This document shows, one piece after another, positions 26,088 through 34,391 of a stretch of DNA of 64,000 nt (position 1 is the first letter of the stretch; every line of letters starts with the position of its first letter). The DNA is from Dyadobacter psychrotolerans. Lineage in GTDB: Bacteria > Bacteroidota > Bacteroidia > Cytophagales > Spirosomataceae. Location: positions 157,150-221,149 of the forward strand of contig NZ_SMFL01000004.1 in NCBI RefSeq assembly GCF_004349265.1, written 5' to 3'. Both the position numbers and the translations under genes were made by a program. The notes beneath the pieces were generated by a model that was not told the origin of the DNA, did not search any database, and saw only the letters and a program-made list of their open reading frames with translations.

Positions 26088-28061
26088 ATGGATATTTGTT
26101 TTATGCTGCCTGACCGAAATACAATCAAACTTCTGAGGTTACCTTTTTTCTTTTTTTTGATGCCTCTGTTCCTTTTTGCGCTCAGTCAGGCTCATACGAT
26201 ATCGGTGTCAAAGGCAGTCTGGTCTTTTGTTATCATTCACTTTCTGATATACCCGGCAAGTAATGGTTATAACAGTTATGTCGACCGTGACGAGGATAGC
26301 ATCGGTGGACTAGAAAAACCACCCTTGCCTACAAAAAGCCTTTTTTACACAACCATTTTTTTAGATGTAACCGCGATCCTTCTGGCGGCTTTTTTGGTAA
26401 GTATGCTATTTGCCGGTTGCCTGCTGTTATATATCGCTGCGTCCAGAGCTTATAGTTCACGACAAATCAGACTGAAAAAGTATGCCCTCGCCGGATTTCT
26501 TGTTGTTGTTATTTTTCAGGGCGCCTTCACTTACTACATGTCTGTGGCGGGGATAACGGGGCAAGCTTTAACATTGAGCAGGGAGAATATATATGTGTTG
26601 TTGGGATGTACTTTTCAGATCGCAGGAGCATACCCTTTAACGCAGATATATCAGCATCAGCAGGATCTGAAAGATGGCGTAACGACATTAAGTTATAAAC
26701 TGGGCTACACCGGAACGTTTGTATTTACCGCAGTAATGTTTCTTTTCTGCAACATATTTTATTACCTGTATTTTTCCGCCAGGGATCTTGGAACGGTTTT
26801 TTACATCATTCAGCTGTTCTTTGTTCCCATTGTTGTATATTTTGGATACTGGTTTCTTCTGGTTCGCCGAAATGTAAGAAATGCAAATTTCAGGAACACA
26901 ATGCGCATGAACTGGATTGCAGCGCTTTGCATGAATAGTTGTTTCACAGTACTAATTTTTATCAATCATTTTCCCTTGAGTTACATCACCGCTATTGAGA
27001 CAGCTGTTCCGGATCATTGTTTTTCACAGCAGAGTTTGGCCTCGTTTTACATCAATTCTACCGATGATCTGATAAGTAAGAGAAAAATCAGGATCGTTGC
27101 GGGAAAAACAGGTATTGATACAAGGTATTCCGTCATTTCTGATTTCGATAAATCTAAAGAAGAATACGAGTTTTTTAGTAAAACGACGTCTCTGATCCCT
27201 GAGCCGACTCTTACAGAGAGAATGAGGCTGTATCAGCGACATGTTACAAAACTATCTCAGAAAGCGATCGAAAGAATTCCGGAATTTGAGAAAATTAAGT
27301 CTTCTGTTACCCACCTGATTACAGTCACCTGTACAGGACTGTTTGCACCGGGACTGGATATTGAGCTGATGCGGGCTTTAAAGTTGAAGCCATCTGTGCA
27401 AAGAAGCAGCGTTAATTTTATGGGTTGTAATGCAGCAATTATCGCACTTAAAAATGCAGATGCCATTTGCAAAAGCCAGCCTGACGCAAACGTGCTCGTG
27501 GTTTGTACAGAACTTTGCACGATTCATTTTCAAAAGCGGTATAATGATGATTACATTTTGTCAAACCTGCTTTTTGCTGACGGTGCGGCAGCAGTGATGG
27601 TGAGCTCACAGCCCACAGGAAGTTATGCTAACCAGATTAAAATTGATCGATTTGATTCCCTGATATTGCATAATGGATATGATGATATGGCCTGGCAGCT
27701 TTCGGAAACAGGTTTCATTATGAATTTGACATCCTACGTTCCGGACCTGATCAGAGAAAATATGGTCCCTATGTTGAAGTCGATCCGTCTTGATCCTGAG
27801 CATATCAGACACTGGGCAATCCATCCGGGTGGAAAGCGTATTTTAGATGATTTTGCCGCAGCACTTGAACTTGACCGCTGTAAATTAGCCCCAGCCTACG
27901 CTGTGCTTAAAAACTATGGCAATATGTCCTCACCAACTGTACTGTTTGTGCTGAAAGATGTTCTTGAAAAAGTAAAACCTGAGCATAAAGGAAGCCGCGC
28001 TTTTACTGCCGCTTTTGGTCCCGGGTTGAGTATTGAAACCATGCAGCTGCTCTATGTTTAA
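26088..28061 (+). CDS. Fusion of UbiA-type prenyltransferase and type III polyketide synthase
   Basis: One 657-residue frame carries two enzymes. Residues 1-295 are a polytopic UbiA-family membrane prenyltransferase. The Mg-binding motif is N62-S-Y-V-D66-R-D-E-D70, and a second acidic motif is QQDLKDG near 191-197. Residues ~298-657 are a complete chalcone/stilbene-synthase-like type III PKS, with Cys447 (FMGCNAA), His579 (AIHPGG) and Asn612 (YGNMSSPTV). The join, after a membrane helix, reads FINHFPLSYITAIETAVPD with no Met, so it is not a hidden second gene. The PKS would make an alkylresorcinol or pyrone and the UbiA domain would prenylate it. The methyltransferase overlaps its end by 8 nt. 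An alternative start is ATG 26103. I recall no characterised fusion of this kind. Confidence 0.9.
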   Translation: MDICFMLPDRNTIKLLRLPFFFFLMPLFLFALSQAHTISVSKAVWSFVIIHFLIYPASNGYNSYVDRDEDSIGGLEKPPLPTKSLFYTTIFLDVTAILLAAFLVSMLFAGCLLLYIAASRAYSSRQIRLKKYALAGFLVVVIFQGAFTYYMSVAGITGQALTLSRENIYVLLGCTFQIAGAYPLTQIYQHQQDLKDGVTTLSYKLGYTGTFVFTAVMFLFCNIFYYLYFSARDLGTVFYIIQLFFVPIVVYFGYWFLLVRRNVRNANFRNTMRMNWIAALCMNSCFTVLIFINHFPLSYITAIETAVPDHCFSQQSLASFYINSTDDLISKRKIRIVAGKTGIDTRYSVISDFDKSKEEYEFFSKTTSLIPEPTLTERMRLYQRHVTKLSQKAIERIPEFEKIKSSVTHLITVTCTGLFAPGLDIELMRALKLKPSVQRSSVNFMGCNAAIIALKNADAICKSQPDANVLVVCTELCTIHFQKRYNDDYILSNLLFADGAAAVMVSSQPTGSYANQIKIDRFDSLILHNGYDDMAWQLSETGFIMNLTSYVPDLIRENMVPMLKSIRLDPEHIRHWAIHPGGKRILDDFAAALELDRCKLAPAYAVLKNYGNMSSPTVLFVLKDVLEKVKPEHKGSRAFTAAFGPGLSIETMQLLYV

Positions 28062-28749
28062 AAATCGCAGCGCGCAGAAAGAATTATTGGATCAGGAAGA
28101 AATTCCTTCAAAAGACCTTTATCAAAACTTAAAAGAGCTTGATTTTATTAATCATTGGCTTGGAGGCTACAACATCTCATTTTCAGCGCTCAAAAAAATA
28201 TTGGAACCGGCAAGAAGATACACCTTGGTTGATATCGGCTGTGGGGGAGGAGATACGCTTAAGCGGATCAGTCAATGGAATAAAAAGAAAGGCTTTGACC
28301 TGGATTTATATGGAATCGATTTAAAGCCTGTTTGTATTGCTTATGCCAATGAGCATCTCAAAGATGAATCGGTAAGTTTTATCTGCGATGATTACCGCAA
28401 TATTTTTAGTCATATAAAAAGTGTTGACATCATTCATGCATGTCTTTTTTGTCATCACTTATCAGAACAGCAGCTGGTAGGGCTGGTGCAGTTTGTTTTA
28501 GAAAATAAGGCGATACTGGTGATCAACGATTTAGAAAGAAACCCTTTTGCCTACTATTCTATCAGGATTTTAACCCGGCTGTTTTCAAGATCATATCTTG
28601 TGAAAAATGATGCGCCTTTATCTGTTTTACGTGGATTTAAGAAGCAAGAGTGGCAGGTGATTTTGGAAAAATCGGGTGCTCAGAAATATTCAGTGCATAA
28701 TAAATGGGCATTTCGTCATGAGGTAATTGTTTACGGCAACAACCGCTGA
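28054..28749 (+). CDS. Class I SAM-dependent methyltransferase
   Basis: A 231-residue methyltransferase. Motif I is VDIGCGGGDTLKRIS, an acidic motif II follows (LYGIDLKPVCIAYANEHL), then ICDDY and motif IV VDIIHACLFCHHLSEQQL. The C-terminal part is helical and basic. I chose ATG 28054 (MFKNRSAQ), which overlaps the fusion gene's stop codon and implies translational coupling. It therefore most likely methylates the polyketide product (O- or C-methylation), as SrsB does in the Streptomyces alkylresorcinol operon. A FAD enzyme gene follows after 5 nt. The class is certain; the substrate is inferred from context. Confidence 0.88.
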   Translation: MFKNRSAQKELLDQEEIPSKDLYQNLKELDFINHWLGGYNISFSALKKILEPARRYTLVDIGCGGGDTLKRISQWNKKKGFDLDLYGIDLKPVCIAYANEHLKDESVSFICDDYRNIFSHIKSVDIIHACLFCHHLSEQQLVGLVQFVLENKAILVINDLERNPFAYYSIRILTRLFSRSYLVKNDAPLSVLRGFKKQEWQVILEKSGAQKYSVHNKWAFRHEVIVYGNNR

Positions 28750-28754
28750 TTTCT

Positions 28755-29882
28755 ATGCAAACAGGTGTCAAATCATTCGATTGTGCCATTATTGGCGGAG
28801 GTTTAGCTGGTCTTAGCCTCGCTGTTCAACTAGCTGATGCCGAGATTTCTGTCATTTTGATAGAGAAAAATGCTTATCCGTTTCATAAAGTCTGCGGTGA
28901 ATATATTTCGATGGAAAGCTGGGATTTTCTCGCTTCCCTTGGTGTTCCGCTTACAGACATGAACCTTCCCGTGATCGATCAGCTCGGAATCAGCTCCGAA
29001 AAAGGGTTTATGCTCAATCATACCTTAAAACTTGGAGGATTTGGCATTAGCCGGTACACTCTTGACGATTATTTGTATAAAATCGCCAAAGAAAAAGGTG
29101 TGTTTGTTATTGAAAATTGCAAGGTTTCAGGGGTAAACGTGCAGGAAAACGAAGTTTATCATATTAATACTTCGGAGGGAATTTTCGAAGCAAAACTCGT
29201 TTGTGGAAGCTATGGCAAATATGTCCCTTCATTTTTTAAGCAGGAAAAATCCAGAAGTGAAGACAATTTCATCGGGGTGAAGTATCACATCAAAGCGGAT
29301 CAGATCGCTAACCGCATCGAACTGCACAACTTTAAAGACGGATATTGTGGTATCTCCAAAGTGGATAACGAGTGGCACTGTTTGTGTTATCTGACCACGG
29401 CTAAAAATCTTATTGAAAGTGGAAAAGACATCAAGACAATGGAGGAAAATGTTCTTTATAAAAATCCTTTTCTAAAAAAAATCTTTACGGAGTCTGAATT
29501 TATTTATAACCAGCCGCTTGTAATCAGCAATGTTCAATTTAATAAAAAAACGACTGAAACGGATGGTGTGTTTTTGCTGGGAGATGCTGCCGGATCAATC
29601 ACGCCATTATGTGGTAATGGAATGAGTATGGGCATGCGCGCATCAAAAATCCTGGCGGCAGAGTTGATTTTATATTTCAAAAAAAAACAATCCGTAAATC
29701 AGCTCTCTGAGAATTACCGCCTGGCCTGGAATAAGTCCTTCCGAAGGCGCATTGCAGCGGGATATTACCTTCAGCATCTTTTTGGTAAAAAAAACACGAC
29801 CGATCTGGCCTTGAAGCTATTAAGCAGAATTCCCCTGGTAACGGGCAAACTTGTGTCTCTGACACATGGGAAAAGATTTTAA
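28755..29882 (+). CDS. FAD-dependent oxidoreductase (PHBH/geranylgeranyl reductase superfamily)
   Basis: A 375-residue flavoenzyme. It starts with the FAD Rossmann motif IIGGGLAGLSLAVQLADA, followed by FHKVCGEYISMESWDFLA, a motif seen in geranylgeranyl-reductase-like and flavin monooxygenase proteins. The second FAD motif is VFLLGDAAGSITPLCGNGMS. It is the third gene of the operon. By analogy with SrsC it could hydroxylate a resorcinol ring to give a quinone. The superfamily equally allows reduction of a prenyl chain. Sequence alone does not choose between them. It ends 14 nt before the convergent crtZ. Confidence 0.85.
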   Translation: MQTGVKSFDCAIIGGGLAGLSLAVQLADAEISVILIEKNAYPFHKVCGEYISMESWDFLASLGVPLTDMNLPVIDQLGISSEKGFMLNHTLKLGGFGISRYTLDDYLYKIAKEKGVFVIENCKVSGVNVQENEVYHINTSEGIFEAKLVCGSYGKYVPSFFKQEKSRSEDNFIGVKYHIKADQIANRIELHNFKDGYCGISKVDNEWHCLCYLTTAKNLIESGKDIKTMEENVLYKNPFLKKIFTESEFIYNQPLVISNVQFNKKTTETDGVFLLGDAAGSITPLCGNGMSMGMRASKILAAELILYFKKKQSVNQLSENYRLAWNKSFRRRIAAGYYLQHLFGKKNTTDLALKLLSRIPLVTGKLVSLTHGKRF

Positions 29883-29896
29883 TTGATTCCGCATCC

Positions 29897-30385
29897 TCAA
29901 CCTCTCTCCTTCAAGACAGTCCGCTGATTCCTGGCTTCTCTGAAATATTTCATAGGCACCCACAGCATTCCGAAACATTCTCCCTGGTATTTTCCAAGGT
30001 GCTTATGATGCATTTTGTGTGCCCTTCTGATGGCTTTTAAATAAATGGAGTCGGTATTGCGAAATATTTTAAACCGCTGGTGAATGAAAATGTCATGAAC
30101 CGTAAAGTAGGCAAAGCCGTAAATGGTAATACCCAGTCCAATCCAAAAAAGAGGGCTGAAGCCAGCATTCAAACCAAAGAGCAGACAAAGGATTCCGGGT
30201 ATGGCAAAAATAACAAAGAAGTAGTCGTTTTTTTCAAAGAAATCGCCGTCATCACGCTGGTGATGATCATGGTGAAGAAACCATAAAAATCCATGCATCA
30301 GGTATTTATGTGCCAGCCATGCCACACATTCCATGCCTACAAATGCGGCAATTACAATGATTGTATTGATAATCCAGGGAGCCAT
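29897..30385 (-). CDS. crtZ: Beta-carotene hydroxylase
   Basis: A 162-residue di-iron membrane hydroxylase of the fatty-acid-hydroxylase type that adds 3-OH groups to beta-ionone rings, giving zeaxanthin. All four histidine boxes are present: HKYLMHG, HHDHHQ, HDIFIHQRF and HKMHHKH. Hydrophobic segments lie between them. It is the last gene of the minus-strand crt operon, 49 nt after idi. No lycopene cyclase lies in this window, so its substrate must come from a cyclase elsewhere. The assignment is secure. Confidence 0.92.
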   Translation of the reverse strand: MAPWIINTIIVIAAFVGMECVAWLAHKYLMHGFLWFLHHDHHQRDDGDFFEKNDYFFVIFAIPGILCLLFGLNAGFSPLFWIGLGITIYGFAYFTVHDIFIHQRFKIFRNTDSIYLKAIRRAHKMHHKHLGKYQGECFGMLWVPMKYFREARNQRTVLKERG

Positions 30386-30434
30386 GTTAGTTGTTCAGTC
30401 TGAAGTTGCTTTCTTGGGATTAATTCGCTGTTGT

Positions 30435-31001
30435 TCAGGGTTGCTGTATTTTTTTCATGACCTCATCAAAACAGATTTTAAGCCACTCGGTGTAATGGTT
30501 CGGATGCTTTTTCATATCTTCCCTTAGTGCCTGAGGACTCACATATTTGTAATTTGATACTTCTGCTGTATTGATAATCGGTTCATGATCCGAAACGGCC
30601 CAGAATACGTGATCTAGCTCATGTTCGGTCAGTCCGTTATCCAGCTCGGCTTTGTATAAAAAGGAATAAACAAAGTCAAGAGAGGATTGCAATCCCATTT
30701 CTTCCTGCAGACGTCTGACGGCGGCGCTGGCCGTTGCTTCATTGGGTAGCGGATGGCTGCAGCAGGTGTTGGACCAAAGTCCTTCCGAATGGTATTTGCC
30801 AAGGGCCCTTTGCTGCAGAAGCAATTCTCCTTTGGAATTAAAAATAAATACGGAAAAAGCGCGGTGTAAAACGCCTTTTTGATGTGCTTCAAGTTTTGGC
30901 ATGAATCCTATTTCATCATCATATTCGTTGACCAAAACAACATCGTCGTGCATAAATGCGGATACAGGATTTTCAGGGGCTAATAGCATTTTACTAATCA
31001 T
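30435..31001 (-). CDS. idi: Isopentenyl-diphosphate isomerase, type 1
   Basis: This 188-residue Nudix-fold enzyme interconverts IPP and DMAPP, the C5 isoprenoid units. The active-site Cys is in NTCCSHP and the metal/acid Glu in GLTEHELDHVF. The N-terminal LHRAFSVFIFNSKGELLLQQ and RRLQEEMGL are typical. It lies between crtB and crtZ and supplies precursors for the carotenoid. The same pool would feed the UbiA domain in the neighbouring operon. The assignment is secure. Confidence 0.95.
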   Translation of the reverse strand: MISKMLLAPENPVSAFMHDDVVLVNEYDDEIGFMPKLEAHQKGVLHRAFSVFIFNSKGELLLQQRALGKYHSEGLWSNTCCSHPLPNEATASAAVRRLQEEMGLQSSLDFVYSFLYKAELDNGLTEHELDHVFWAVSDHEPIINTAEVSNYKYVSPQALREDMKKHPNHYTEWLKICFDEVMKKIQQP

Positions 31002-31035
31002 TAAATTCTGTTGCTGATTTTACAACAAAAAAATA

Positions 31036-31872
31036 TCATAAAAGATCAAACTGATGTCTTACAAGGGAACGAAACATGAGTCCCACTTTATTGTAGTCAG
31101 GAATGCGTATTCTGGCATTCATCACTTTTTCGGGTGGTGTCTCTTTAATCCGCAAAAATAGTTTGTTATAATAATAATAAGCAAGATAAACACCGCGCCT
31201 TGCGCCTGACGGAAGTTTTTTGATACCAATCAGCGCCTGTTTGAAATCCGCTTCGATTTCGTTTTGAATCGCCTCTTTTTCCTGAAATGAGAACCGGTCG
31301 AAATTAACGCCTGGAAAATACGTTCTCCCCAGAAGTTGATAATCAGCCTGAAGATCCCGTAAAAAGTTTACCTTTTGAAAGGCTGAGCCCAGTTTCATTG
31401 CGTACGGTTTAAGCTCATCATATATCGCACCGTTGCCTTCCACAAAGACCCGAAGGCACATTAAGCCCACCACTTCGGCCGAGCCAAGGATGTATTGCTC
31501 ATAGGATGCGCTGTTATGAACGGTTTTGGCTAAATCCATTTCCATGCTTTTCAGGAAAGTATCTATGAGTTCCCATTCAATATGGTAGGTATGAACCGCC
31601 TTTTGAAAACTATTTAAAATTGGATTGATACTGATGCCATCCCGGATCGCTTCGACGGTATCGGTTCTGATCTTATTCATCAGAAACGCCTTGTTGTAAT
31701 CATGAAAGCTATCCACAATTTCGTCAGCAAGTCTAACAAAGCCATAGATTCCATAAATGGGTTCATGAAAATCAGACTTCAGGAAATGGATACCCAATGA
31801 AAATGAAGTACTGTATAACTGTGTGGTTTTTTTACTGCATGAGGCCGACAAATTGTCAAAAAGGATTTTCAT
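31036..31872 (-). CDS. crtB: Phytoene synthase
   Basis: A 278-residue prenyl-condensing enzyme that joins two geranylgeranyl diphosphates into phytoene. Both Asp-rich motifs are visible: RLADEIVDSF near residue 48 and NFLRDLQADYQLLGRTYFP near 170. The start (MKILFDNLSASCSKKTTQLY) is typical, with SFSLGIHFL next. It begins 3 nt after the crtI stop. The squalene synthase family is a remote alternative, but crtI context fixes the call. Confidence 0.93.
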   Translation of the reverse strand: MKILFDNLSASCSKKTTQLYSTSFSLGIHFLKSDFHEPIYGIYGFVRLADEIVDSFHDYNKAFLMNKIRTDTVEAIRDGISINPILNSFQKAVHTYHIEWELIDTFLKSMEMDLAKTVHNSASYEQYILGSAEVVGLMCLRVFVEGNGAIYDELKPYAMKLGSAFQKVNFLRDLQADYQLLGRTYFPGVNFDRFSFQEKEAIQNEIEADFKQALIGIKKLPSGARRGVYLAYYYYNKLFLRIKETPPEKVMNARIRIPDYNKVGLMFRSLVRHQFDLL

Positions 31873-31875
31873 AGT

Positions 31876-33375
31876 TTACCTGTTTAGGAATTTTTGAAGT
31901 TCATGAGCGGCAACGCGGCCGGATATGATGGAGGGTGGTACGCCGGGGCCAGGTACAGTTAGCTGACCGGCATAGAAGAGATTTTTTACTTTTTTACTCT
32001 GAAGCTTTGGCTTAAAAATCGCAGTTTGCATCAAAGTGTTGGCAAGGCCGTATGCATTTCCCTTATATGCATTATAATCGTGGATGAAATCTTTGGTGGC
32101 ATAACTTCTCTTGAAAACAACGTGGCTTCTGATATCTTCGCCGGCAAATTTTTCAAGCCTGCTCATCAGCAAATCGTAGTACTGCTCTCTGATTTGGTCT
32201 GAATCAGCTAAACCAATCGCAATGGGCATGAGCACAAACAGATTTTCACTTCCTTGTGGAGCTACGGCCGGATCGGTTTTCGATGGGCAGCAAACGTAGA
32301 AAAGCGGGTCAGAAGGCCATTTTTTGTCTTTATAGATTTCGACAGCATGCCGCTCAAAGTCCTGATCGAAGAAAAGATTGTGATGCCTTAGCTTTTGAAT
32401 TTTCTTGTTTACCCCCAAATAAAACAGAAGACAAGAAGGAGCAAAGGTGCGGCTTTCCCAGTAAGATTCGGGATAGGACCGGTATTGTTCATGCAACAGT
32501 GTGTTTTCGATATGCTGATAGTCGGCCGAGCCAATGACGGCATCTACCTGACTACAATTTCCATTGGCGTGAATGTGGCTGATATAGCTTTTGCTTATCT
32601 CCAAAAGACTGACTCTCTGAGAGGTTTGAATATTAACACCGCTTTCTTCGGCTATTTTTCTGAAAGACCCGGCAACCTGGCCAAAACCGCCCATGGGATA
32701 AAATGTTCCCTGCTTTAAACCTGAAAAGTTCATCAGACTGTACAAAGCAGGTGTGTCCTTAGGCATCGCGCCTAAAAAGAGTACAGGAAATTCAAGGAGT
32801 GCCAATAGCCTTGGATCTTTGAAAAACCTTCTGACATGTTTACTAAAGGAGGTAAATAGTTGAAGTTTCAAAGCATCCTTAAATAGTTTGAAACTAAAAA
32901 ACTCAGTTACTGAATGACCAGGTTTGTATACCATGTCATTCATGCCAACCATATACTTAAATTCACCCTCAGCAATAAACTTTCGCAGCTTGTCAGCTGC
33001 GCCTGTTTCCACATTTTCAAACAAAGTGCAGATTGCATCAAAGTCAGCGGGAATATCCCACACCTCGCCTTCTCCAAAGACCACAGCGAAACCGGGGTCA
33101 AGTTTCGTTAATTCATAAAAATCTGAGGTCGTATGGCCAAACAGCTGATAATAACTTTCATATACATCCGGCATCCAGTACCAGCTGGGGCCCATGTCAA
33201 AAATAAAGCCGTCGCTTTCAAAAGTTCTTGCTCTTCCTCCGGTGTCAGCATTTTTTTCATAGACCGTAACATTGCTGCCGTTTTTGGCCAAGACTGCAGA
33301 AGCAGCCATACCCGAAAAACCTGAACCAATTACCGCAATGTTGTTTGTCTTATGAACTCGGTTAATATAACTCAT
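31876..33375 (-). CDS. crtI: Phytoene desaturase
   Basis: A 499-residue FAD enzyme that introduces double bonds into phytoene, giving neurosporene or lycopene. The N-terminal FAD motif IAVIGSGFSGMAASAVLAKN is followed by TVYEKNADTGGRARTF and FDMGPSWYWMPDVY. The C-terminal flavin motif is FYAGQLTVPGPGVPPSIISG. Its ATG lies inside the regulator gene, overlapping it by 14 nt, so the two are translated as a coupled pair. CrtI-type proteins include desaturases and ketolases; crtB adjacency favours phytoene desaturase. Confidence 0.94.
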   Translation of the reverse strand: MSYINRVHKTNNIAVIGSGFSGMAASAVLAKNGSNVTVYEKNADTGGRARTFESDGFIFDMGPSWYWMPDVYESYYQLFGHTTSDFYELTKLDPGFAVVFGEGEVWDIPADFDAICTLFENVETGAADKLRKFIAEGEFKYMVGMNDMVYKPGHSVTEFFSFKLFKDALKLQLFTSFSKHVRRFFKDPRLLALLEFPVLFLGAMPKDTPALYSLMNFSGLKQGTFYPMGGFGQVAGSFRKIAEESGVNIQTSQRVSLLEISKSYISHIHANGNCSQVDAVIGSADYQHIENTLLHEQYRSYPESYWESRTFAPSCLLFYLGVNKKIQKLRHHNLFFDQDFERHAVEIYKDKKWPSDPLFYVCCPSKTDPAVAPQGSENLFVLMPIAIGLADSDQIREQYYDLLMSRLEKFAGEDIRSHVVFKRSYATKDFIHDYNAYKGNAYGLANTLMQTAIFKPKLQSKKVKNLFYAGQLTVPGPGVPPSIISGRVAAHELQKFLNR

Positions 33376-34264
33376 TGTTACTTTTTAATAAATCTGTTAA
33401 GCTTTCCACAGTAGTAACCCGCAGCACATCAAGGCTCTCAGCCATACTTTGTATCTTATCATCTCCGCCCGAAATACATATGGTGCATGCATTAAAATCA
33501 GATTTCAGCCTAATTAGAAGCTGCTCCAATTCTTGTTCCAGTTGGTTTCTGACAAAGAATGTGTAGATGTGGGTAGGCTGACACTGTTGGATCACATTCG
33601 AAAGATCCCGATATGGGACTCTGGCACCTAAATAAATCACATGTTTCCCATGCTGCCGGAGCAGGTAATACGCAAACAGCAAACCGATTTCATGGTCTTC
33701 CTCTTCGTTGAGAAACAATAGCCATGTCTGGTCGGGATTTACGGGGAAGGGAAGTGAATCTATTGCCGCAAAAAGTTTTTGACGTATCAGGTTGGATAAA
33801 AAATGCTCCTGAGAAGGCAGCAGATCATCTTTTATCCACATCAGCCCGGTGCGCACCAATAGCGGGTAAATGATCCTTAGATATGTTTTTCTTAAACCAA
33901 GTCTTTTTACAGAATTAGAAAAAAGCTCCTCAAACAGCAGCGCGTCGTAGGTAGCCAGCGAAACCAGTGCTTCATTTATAATGGCCTCTACATGCACATC
34001 GCCCTGAAACGAATCTGCTATAATCAGATCAATCTGTTCGGCAATTTGCTTTTTAGTTAATTTACTGATCTGTGAGATTTTCATCCCTTTGTTAATCAGC
34101 GTACAAACGTTTAAAAGCTTTCTTAGCTGGCTGTCATTGTAATATCTGATATTCGTATCGGTCCTTTCGGGTGTGAGCAGTCCATAGCGCTGTTCCCAAA
34201 TTCTAATGGTATGCGCCTTTTGGTTGCTTATCCTTTCAAGATCCTTTATAGAGTATGTTGACAT
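33362..34264 (-). CDS. MerR-family regulator with B12-binding domain, CarH/LitR-like
   Basis: A 300-residue regulator. The MerR winged helix at 1-75 starts YSIKDLERISNQKAHTIRIW and includes EQRYGLLTPERTDTNIRYYN. The B12-binding cap has the W-x9-E-H motif (W143, E153, H154), and the Rossmann part has E189-x-H191-x-x-G194, whose His is the lower cobalt ligand. This is the architecture of CarH, which represses carotenoid genes in the dark when bound to adenosylcobalamin. The residue after W143 is Ile, where Thermus CarH has His132, the light-state ligand, so photochemistry may differ. It leads the crt operon and overlaps crtI by 14 nt. Confidence 0.87.
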   Translation of the reverse strand: MSTYSIKDLERISNQKAHTIRIWEQRYGLLTPERTDTNIRYYNDSQLRKLLNVCTLINKGMKISQISKLTKKQIAEQIDLIIADSFQGDVHVEAIINEALVSLATYDALLFEELFSNSVKRLGLRKTYLRIIYPLLVRTGLMWIKDDLLPSQEHFLSNLIRQKLFAAIDSLPFPVNPDQTWLLFLNEEEDHEIGLLFAYYLLRQHGKHVIYLGARVPYRDLSNVIQQCQPTHIYTFFVRNQLEQELEQLLIRLKSDFNACTICISGGDDKIQSMAESLDVLRVTTVESLTDLLKSNNELY

Positions 34265-34299
34265 TTTGTTTAACTTTTGTCAAAAATAGTTAAACAAAA
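34264..34299 (-). promoter_or_regulatory. Operator/promoter of the crt operon
   Basis: Perfect 11-base arms, TTTTGTTTAAC (34264-34274) and GTTAAACAAAA (34289-34299), are separated by 14 nt. On the minus strand the spacer contains TATTTTTG (34288-34281), an exact TAnnTTTG match, so a dimeric regulator would sit across the -7 box. The first arm touches the start codon, implying a very short leader. Binding by the adjacent CarH-like protein is inferred. Confidence 0.65.
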
Positions 34300-34391
34300 T
34301 TATTTTAGTGAATTTTTGTGAAAAATAAAATTTGATACTACATTTGATATTGTAAGTATCTTATGTTTGATTTTTAAAATATCAATGTATT

